Shown here one piece after another: positions 17,985 through 23,336 of a DNA stretch of 23,336 bases. The stretch is from positions 1 through 23,336 of the forward strand of contig JAIFMH010000186.1 of NCBI GenBank assembly GCA_020048595.1. Direction: 5' to 3'. How positions within the stretch are numbered: the stretch's first letter is position 1; the number at the start of each line of letters is the position of its first letter. The DNA is from Bacteroidota bacterium. GTDB taxonomy: Bacteria; Bacteroidota; Bacteroidia; Bacteroidales; UBA4417. A program made the translations under genes and the position numbers. The notes under the pieces are model-generated. The model was not told the DNA's origin, did not search any database, and saw only the letters and a program-made list of their open reading frames with translations.

Positions 17985-18011
17985 TATAGTTAACAAATAA
18001 AAAGAAGAACG

Positions 18012-19079
18012 ATGAAAATCCTAAAATATATAATCATAGGTTCACTAGCGATGGTTTTTGCAGTTGCATGTGAAAGAGGGATCGACCCAATATCGGCCGT
18101 TGATCCGGGTCCGGATACAGCAGCACCTGTTGTTACAATCAGTTATCCTATCGAAGGCACAAAGATCAGGGTAGATGAGGAAGTTACTTCCATCAATATC
18201 AAATTTGTTGCAGCAGATGATATTGAGCTAAAGTCAGTTTCATTAAAACTTGACGGAGCCGAAATCAAATCCTTTGATAGTTTCCTGGATTACCGACGTT
18301 ATATGGGAGATTTCCCGTATAATAACATTACAAACGGGGAACATTCACTTTCTGTTATAGCTACAGATCTGTCAGGAAAGATAACTACTCAAACTGTAAA
18401 CTTTAAAAAGGTTGCAGCTTATGTACCTTTGGATGGAGAAGTCTTTTATCTGCCCTTAGACGGAGACTATTTTGAATTGGTAGGTAAAAAGAATGTAACA
18501 GTAGTTGGAATGCCTGGTTTTGGAGAAGGAAAAGTTGACAAAGCTTATGCCGGGGCAACAGATGCCTATATGACCTATCCTACTGCCAATTTACTGGGAA
18601 GTGAGTTCAGTATCTCCTTCTGGTATAAACTTAATGCTACACCATTAAGGGGAGGTATTTTTGCAATTGCACGTCCTTACACTGTTTATAATGATACAAC
18701 CAGGTTTAAAGGTTTCAGGATGGCGCGCGAAAATAGTGGCACAAAACAAAACGTGTTCGCTAATATCGGAACCGGTAAAGCTGAAGTCTGGGTAAATCCT
18801 ATTGTTTCAGTTACACCCTCGGACACCTGGATTCACTTAGCAGTTTCAGTTTCAGCTACACAGGCCATATTTTATGTTGACGGCCTTGTATCCAAAACTG
18901 CACCTCTAACAGCACCTATTGATTGGACAAACTGTGAACCTATATCCATTGGATCAGGAAAACCAAACTTTGGCTATTGGGATCATTTTTCGGATTTGAG
19001 TATGTTTGATGAAATACACATCTTCAAAAAAGCAATTACTGCCGATGAAGTACTTTCTTTAAAGGGCACTAAAAAATAG
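18012..19079 (+). CDS. LamG-type lipoprotein, probable surface glycan-binding protein
   Basis: A 355-residue lipoprotein with Cys20 (FAVAC) followed by ERGID. About residues 35-135 look like an Ig-like or cadherin-type module (DTAAPVVTISYPIEGTKI, NGEHSLSVIATDLSGK). About residues 140-352 are a LamG/concanavalin-like jelly roll: YLPLDGDYFELVGKKN opens it, FSISFWYKL is the usual core strand, WIHLAVSVSATQAIFYVDG the central part, and FDEIHIFKKAITADEV the closing strand. It occupies the SusE/SusF position of a PUL, so a surface role in holding glycan is likely. No catalytic signature is evident. The carbohydrate bound is unknown. A perfect 20-bp hairpin follows the stop. Confidence 0.8.
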   Translation: MKILKYIIIGSLAMVFAVACERGIDPISAVDPGPDTAAPVVTISYPIEGTKIRVDEEVTSINIKFVAADDIELKSVSLKLDGAEIKSFDSFLDYRRYMGDFPYNNITNGEHSLSVIATDLSGKITTQTVNFKKVAAYVPLDGEVFYLPLDGDYFELVGKKNVTVVGMPGFGEGKVDKAYAGATDAYMTYPTANLLGSEFSISFWYKLNATPLRGGIFAIARPYTVYNDTTRFKGFRMARENSGTKQNVFANIGTGKAEVWVNPIVSVTPSDTWIHLAVSVSATQAIFYVDGLVSKTAPLTAPIDWTNCEPISIGSGKPNFGYWDHFSDLSMFDEIHIFKKAITADEVLSLKGTKK

Positions 19080-19097
19080 CTTTAAACCAGGTTTACT

Positions 19098-19148
19098 AAT
19101 TTGAAAAAGAAGGAATGGGATTATACATTCCTTCTTTTTCAAATTTCT
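19098..19148 (+). terminator. Perfect 20-bp stem-loop between the SusCD-LamG block and the GH144 genes
   Basis: Bases 19098-19117 pair without mismatch with 19126-19145 around an eight-base loop; the 3-prime arm contains runs of T. It can act as a terminator or as an RNA-stabilising 3-prime end in either direction. It probably lowers read-through into the GH144 genes rather than fully separating them, since no clear promoter was found just after it. Confidence 0.8.
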
Positions 19149-19191
19149 CTACACACAGTTGATCAAAATACCTACAATAACATCTATTACA

Positions 19192-21156
19192 ATGACGAGG
19201 AATCCAGCCAGCATATTTATTTTATTCTTAGTAATACTTCTGATTGCAGGTTCCTGTAAAAAAGATCCGGTTGCCGATGCAGGAACAATAGAATTATCAA
19301 AATGCGTATCAGGTGAAGTACAATTAATCAACGGTGCAATAACTCCTGATGTTCCAATAAATAAACCAATTATACTGAATTTTTCAGCTCCGGTTGATTC
19401 TATACTTGTAAATAATAACATTGTTCTTAAGGATAATACCGGTACGATAGTACCATCCATATTTTTTGAGTTTGCAGATAATTATCATACGGTCCTGGTA
19501 AAGCACAACGCCAGTTTTAAGAAGCTACAGCAGTACACCCTCACCATTTCAAAATCATTTAAAGGAAGTAAAGGGGAAACTTTTATCGGGGCTGAATACA
19601 TCTTTACAACAACCGATGCAACCTTATTACTTCAAGCAATAACAATTGATGGGAAGAATTTTATGACTCCGGTTTCGTTGACCAATGTAAATGCTTCCGG
19701 GGCGATTTTTTCTGTTGAATTCTCACTTCCTGTTGACACTATTCAGGTTAAATCAAAATTTACACTCGAAGGAGCTGCAAAATTCAACATAACTTTCAGC
19801 TCTGATCTTAAATCTGCAAGAATGGTTTATCCTGAAAAGTTGCAGGAATTTAAAAAATACTCTTTCGCTGTTTCATCCGGATTGAAAGCAACAAACGGAT
19901 TTACTTTCGCAGGTTTTAGTAATGTATTTACCACAGCCACAGCAACTTTGAGTGATGACGAATTGCTGACAAAAGTACAAAGCCAGACCTTCAGATATTT
20001 CTATGATAATGCTCATGCATCTTCAGGAATGGCACATGAACGGGACGGATCGGGAGATATTGTAACAACAGGTGGTTCAGGATTTGGCGTTATGGCACTT
20101 ATTGTTGGAATGGAACGAGGTTTTATTACGCGCAGCCAGGGAATCACGCATTTAACCAAAATAATCTCTTTTCTCGAAATGGCTGATCGTTTTCATGGAG
20201 CCTGGTCACATTGGATAAACGGCAGTACTGGTGAAGTAATACCGTTTGGCACAAAGGATAATGGCGGCGACCTTGTAGAGACAGCTTTTATGGCACAGGG
20301 TTTAATTGCTATGCGCCAGTACCTTAATGCTTCCTCACCGACAGAGAAAACCATAATAGACAGAATAACTGCTTTGTACAACGGAATTGAATGGGATTGG
20401 TACAGACGCGGCGGTCAGAATGTACTTTACTGGCACTGGTCGCCAAATTATGGATGGGATATGAATTTTCAACTGCAGGGATACAACGAAACGCTCATTA
20501 CCTATGTGATGGCTGCAGCCTCTCCTACTCATACTATACCTGCAACAGCATATCACCAGGGATATGCCAGGAACGGAGCTATAAAAAACGGGAAATCGTT
20601 TTATGGTTACGTTTTACCGGTAGGGTATGACTACGGAGGACCATTATTTTTCGCCCACTACTCATTCCTTGGTTTGGATCCGCGAAACCTGTCAGATGCA
20701 TATGCCAATTACTGGACACAGAATGTGAACCATTCACTAATCAATTGGAAATATTGTGCAACCAATCCAAAGGGCTATCCTAACTACAGCGAATCTTGCT
20801 GGGGGCTAACGGCCAGTGATATCCCCAATGGCTATGGTGTAAGTGAACCAACTAATGACAGAGGAGTTATTTCCCCAACAGCTGCTATTTCATCGCTTCC
20901 ATATTCACCAGAACAATCCATGGATGCTATTCGCTATTTTTACTACACTGTCGGTGATCGCTTATGGGGCGAATATGGTTTTCGTGATGCTTTTGATGAG
21001 CAGGAAAACTGGTGGGCTGGTTCCTATCTGGCTATCGACCAGGGACCAGAGATTGTAATGATTGAAAATTACCGGACCGGATTACTCTGGAACCTCTTTA
21101 TGAGTGCGCCTGAAGTGAAGAGCGGACTAACAAAATTAGGTTTCAGCTACAAATAA
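19192..21156 (+). CDS. GH144-type lipoprotein with two Ig-like domains (probable surface beta-1,2-glucanase)
   Basis: A 654-residue lipoprotein. The frame extends to a TTG at 19159, but the ATG at 19192 gives a compact lipoprotein signal with Cys22 (LLIAGSC). Two bacterial Ig-like (SbsA/Big_5-type) domains lie at about 45-142 and 145-250. The catalytic domain (about 255-654) is of the glucoamylase-like PF10091/GH144 type: DNGGDLVETAFMAQGL (356-371), YWHWSPNYGWDM, GYNETLITYVM (430-440), CWGLTASD (536-543), IDQGPEIVMIENYRTGLLW (615-633). Characterised GH144 enzymes are endo-beta-1,2-glucanases (Chitinophaga pinensis) and a sophorose-releasing exo-enzyme (Parabacteroides distasonis). The tail after Cys (KKD) could be a surface-export signal. 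Endo action is an inference. The last family assignment rests on motif memory, not a search. Confidence 0.85.
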   Translation: MTRNPASIFILFLVILLIAGSCKKDPVADAGTIELSKCVSGEVQLINGAITPDVPINKPIILNFSAPVDSILVNNNIVLKDNTGTIVPSIFFEFADNYHTVLVKHNASFKKLQQYTLTISKSFKGSKGETFIGAEYIFTTTDATLLLQAITIDGKNFMTPVSLTNVNASGAIFSVEFSLPVDTIQVKSKFTLEGAAKFNITFSSDLKSARMVYPEKLQEFKKYSFAVSSGLKATNGFTFAGFSNVFTTATATLSDDELLTKVQSQTFRYFYDNAHASSGMAHERDGSGDIVTTGGSGFGVMALIVGMERGFITRSQGITHLTKIISFLEMADRFHGAWSHWINGSTGEVIPFGTKDNGGDLVETAFMAQGLIAMRQYLNASSPTEKTIIDRITALYNGIEWDWYRRGGQNVLYWHWSPNYGWDMNFQLQGYNETLITYVMAAASPTHTIPATAYHQGYARNGAIKNGKSFYGYVLPVGYDYGGPLFFAHYSFLGLDPRNLSDAYANYWTQNVNHSLINWKYCATNPKGYPNYSESCWGLTASDIPNGYGVSEPTNDRGVISPTAAISSLPYSPEQSMDAIRYFYYTVGDRLWGEYGFRDAFDEQENWWAGSYLAIDQGPEIVMIENYRTGLLWNLFMSAPEVKSGLTKLGFSYK

Positions 21157-21253
21157 TACTCAAACCAGGTAGCTGCAAATTTTCTTCATATTTGATAGGA
21201 AGTTACCATTTATTCAGGTATACAGACAGGAACAAATTTAAAGAAGAAACAAA

Positions 21254-22651
21254 ATGAAAAACCAGATAAAACTCAGCAAAGTAATATTAATTGCCTTATT
21301 AATTGCAGCATCGGGTTGTGCCCAATCTCAAAAAGCTGTATTTAAATCGCACGGCAAAGTCAATTACACTATAACAGCAGACGAAACGGCAATGCTCGAT
21401 TCCATTCAGCATAAAACGTTTCTTTTCTTTTTAAATGAACACAGTCCGGATAAGGGCATTGTAAAAGACCGCGCTGCAGTTTGGGCGCCTGCGAGCATTG
21501 CTTCAACAGGATTTGGAATTCCTTCCTTTGCCATAGGTGCCGAAAGAAACTGGATCACCCGCAAACAGGCAGCTGAGATTACGCTGAATATGCTGAAATT
21601 CTTCGCCAATTCCGTTCAGAGTACAGATACAAATGCAACGGGATATAAAGGATTTTATTACCATTTTTTACGAATGAATTCAGGAACACGGGAATGGAAA
21701 TGCGAGCTTTCATCTATTGATACCGGTTTGTTGATGATGGGGATAATATTTGCCCGAAACTATTATAACCTTGATAATGAGGACGAAAAGCAGATTCGTG
21801 AACTTTCAGCCATGTTGCTTGGAAGAATGGACTGGAGTTTTATGCAAATGTCAGCTACAGCTAAACATCCTAATTGCATTTCGATGGCATGGTCGCCTGA
21901 AGGAGGCTTGCTAAACCATGGCTGGAGCGGCTACAACGAGGGACTTTTCCTTTATGTGCTGGCTGCCGGAACCGGGATGAAAGATGTGGAGAAGAGCTAT
22001 GATTCATGGCTTTCGACCTATGAGTGGAAAACACCTTACGAAGGACTTTCGCATGTAGAATTTCCGCCATTATTCGGCCACCAGTTTTCGCAGGCATTTA
22101 TTGATTATCGCGGACTTGGTGATAAATACATGAAAGAAAAAGGTATTGATTATTTCGAAAATTCGCGACGTGCAACCTATGTTCAGCGGGAATACGCCAT
22201 CGAAAATCCTAAAGGATGGGTAGGTTACGATTCGCTTTGCTGGGGCATTACAGCAAGCGACGGCCCGGGCAGTTCCTATAATTTCGGTGATAAAAAGTTT
22301 GAAGGCTATGCAGGAAGAGGAACCAGCGGCCCCGATAATACCATTGCCGAGGACGGAACCCTGGCCCCATACGGCCCCATGTCATCCCTGCCATTTGCAC
22401 CTGAAATTGTTTTGCCAACTATCAAATCAATCAATGCCAGGTACGGCAAAGAATTATGGGGAAAATACGGCTACTACGATTCTTTCAATCCGACCATTAA
22501 GTGGGTGAACAATGATTATATCGGAATAGATCAGGGCCCCATGCTTATTATGATCGAAAATTTCAGAACCGGACTGGTTTGGGATTTTGTAATGAAGGAT
22601 CCGATTATACAGAAAGGCCTTACCAGACTTGGGTACGCATATTTAAAATAG
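21254..22651 (+). CDS. GH144-type lipoprotein without Ig domains (second paralog)
   Basis: A 465-residue lipoprotein with Cys22 (LIAASGC) followed by AQSQKAVFKSHGK, which has no acidic residue and so lacks an obvious surface-export tail. The catalytic domain (about 42-465) has the same landmarks as the paralog: STGFGIPSFAIGAER (84-98), MAWSPEGG, GWSGYNEGLFLYVLA (223-237), CWGITASDGPG (329-339), SSLPFAPE, IDQGPMLIMIENFRTGLVW (425-443). In the first putative active-site segment it has CELSSIDTGLLMMG (150-163), where the paralog has GGDLVETAFMAQG, so one acidic position differs. It is 97 bases downstream of the paralog on the same strand. It may be a periplasmic exo-enzyme that acts on imported oligosaccharides; this is inference. 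Confidence 0.85.
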   Translation: MKNQIKLSKVILIALLIAASGCAQSQKAVFKSHGKVNYTITADETAMLDSIQHKTFLFFLNEHSPDKGIVKDRAAVWAPASIASTGFGIPSFAIGAERNWITRKQAAEITLNMLKFFANSVQSTDTNATGYKGFYYHFLRMNSGTREWKCELSSIDTGLLMMGIIFARNYYNLDNEDEKQIRELSAMLLGRMDWSFMQMSATAKHPNCISMAWSPEGGLLNHGWSGYNEGLFLYVLAAGTGMKDVEKSYDSWLSTYEWKTPYEGLSHVEFPPLFGHQFSQAFIDYRGLGDKYMKEKGIDYFENSRRATYVQREYAIENPKGWVGYDSLCWGITASDGPGSSYNFGDKKFEGYAGRGTSGPDNTIAEDGTLAPYGPMSSLPFAPEIVLPTIKSINARYGKELWGKYGYYDSFNPTIKWVNNDYIGIDQGPMLIMIENFRTGLVWDFVMKDPIIQKGLTRLGYAYLK

Positions 22652-22748
22652 TCTCTGAGATTTCATAAATAAGAAAAAATCTCTAAGGCCTGGATTAGAA
22701 CTGATAATCAGAATTCATTATTCATCAGATAAAATCAAATTTCATTTC

Positions 22749-22826
22749 CTATGTGATCTATTGTGTCTATGTGGTTCAAGAATAAAAAACACATAGGCAC
22801 ATAGAACACAATAGAAAAGCACATAG
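22749..22826 (+). repeat. Long imperfect inverted repeat before the last gene
   Basis: The left arm (22749-22773) and the right arm (22790-22826) share a TCTATTGTGT core and flanking CTATGTG blocks in inverted order, with small bulges and extra copies of CACATAG on the right. Within each arm the CTATGTG unit is itself repeated. The structure lies in the 200-base gap between the second GH144 gene and the next start codon, and would form a hairpin in the RNA. Confidence 0.75.
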
Positions 22827-22851
22827 ATTAATCTGAAAAGAAAGATACGCA

Positions 22852-23336
22852 ATGAAAAAGTTATTCAGAAAAAGAATTCTATCATTGATAATGTTATTAT
22901 TAACATCTACTTTGATTCACGCTCAGTTCAAAACCCTTGATGAGTTCGAAAACAAAAATGGCTGGTATTTCATACAATCCGATGGAGTTACTCTTAACTT
23001 ATCCAACGAAAAAGGATTAACGGGCAATGCTATCCGTTTCGATTACGATTTCACCCACGGAACCGGTTACGGCGGAATTCAGAAACTTATCCCGCTCGAT
23101 CTGCCAGAGAATTACCAGTTCACTTTTTATGTGAAAGCTGAATCGCCGGCCAATAATTTTGAAATAAAATTTGCCGATAAATCAGGTGATAATGTTTGGT
23201 GGGTTAGTAACCGCAACTACGATTTCCCTATTGAATGGAAAAAGATCACCATCAAAAAACGCCATATCAGCTTTGCATGGGGACCGACAGCCGATCAGCA
23301 TCTAAAACGAATTGACCGGATTGAATTTACAATCGC
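22852..23336 (+). CDS. Secreted protein with CBM11-like N-terminal domain (start only)
   Basis: An open frame begins with ATG at 22852 and runs off the window after 161 codons. The signal peptide is residues 1-25 (KKLFRKR then a hydrophobic stretch ending LIHAQ), with no lipobox. The visible mature part (KTLDEFENKNGWYFIQSDGV, TGYGGIQKLIPLDLPENYQF, NNFEIKFAD, NVWWVSNRNYDFPIEWKKI) resembles the CIA30/CBM11-type jelly roll found at the N-terminus of large Bacteroidota proteins often labelled discoidin-domain proteins. It sits downstream of the GH144 genes and probably belongs to the PUL. The rest, possibly with an enzyme domain, cannot be seen. Confidence 0.75.
   Translation, partial: MKKLFRKRILSLIMLLLTSTLIHAQFKTLDEFENKNGWYFIQSDGVTLNLSNEKGLTGNAIRFDYDFTHGTGYGGIQKLIPLDLPENYQFTFYVKAESPANNFEIKFADKSGDNVWWVSNRNYDFPIEWKKITIKKRHISFAWGPTADQHLKRIDRIEFTI

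Noticed and set aside
22287..22508. 73-codon frame inside the second GH144 gene
   Set aside because: It is an out-of-frame overlap of a well-supported gene with low-complexity Pro/His content.

Overview
The window looks like a chromosome segment of a free-living or commensal member of the Bacteroidota, probably in or near the Bacteroidales/Marinilabiliales. The evidence is a SusC/SusD pair, short promoter elements of the TAnnTTTG type, an OmpA protein with thrombospondin type-3 repeats, single-domain proline dehydrogenase, AT-rich composition and little use of Shine-Dalgarno sites. The order is inference, since no marker gene fixes it.

Bases 1-8722 are mostly housekeeping. A truncated class-I glutamine amidotransferase (peptidase C26 type) ends at 245. 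After a 575-bp spacer comes an OmpA-like outer-membrane protein (821-2233) with a clear terminator. Next is a leftward set of four genes: aroB (8344-7268), aroA (7064-5802), an orphan LutA-type iron-sulfur protein (5449-4730) and tex (4623-2488). The aroA-lutA spacer is a mosaic of 7-bp and 15-bp tandem repeats. The aroB side faces a divergent proline dehydrogenase (8723-9889) across a 378-bp region with two perfect palindromes.

Bases 10068-23336 form a polysaccharide utilization locus (PUL). Its order is a membrane-spanning regulator (beta-propeller sensor, Y_Y_Y domain, one transmembrane helix, coiled coil, LuxR-like HTH), SusC transporter, SusD lipoprotein, a LamG-type lipoprotein, two different GH144-type lipoproteins, and the start of a secreted protein with a CBM11-like N-terminus that runs off the window. 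GH144 enzymes known so far cut beta-1,2-glucans, so the likely substrate is beta-1,2-glucan (sophoran, or bacterial cyclic and periplasmic glucans). In the model, the first GH144 cuts polymer at the surface, the LamG protein and SusD hold chains, SusC imports oligosaccharides, and the second GH144 works in the periplasm. The regulator would sense an oligosaccharide and act at a repeated site between 12955 and 13134, next to the susC promoter.

The most novel material is this PUL: the candidate operator, the two GH144 paralogs with different active-site segments and lipoprotein tails, and the LamG protein of unknown ligand. Several starts were moved to internal ATGs (aroA, proline dehydrogenase, first GH144), supported by promoter position or signal-peptide fit. 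No tRNA, rRNA, insertion sequence, integrase or CRISPR array was seen.
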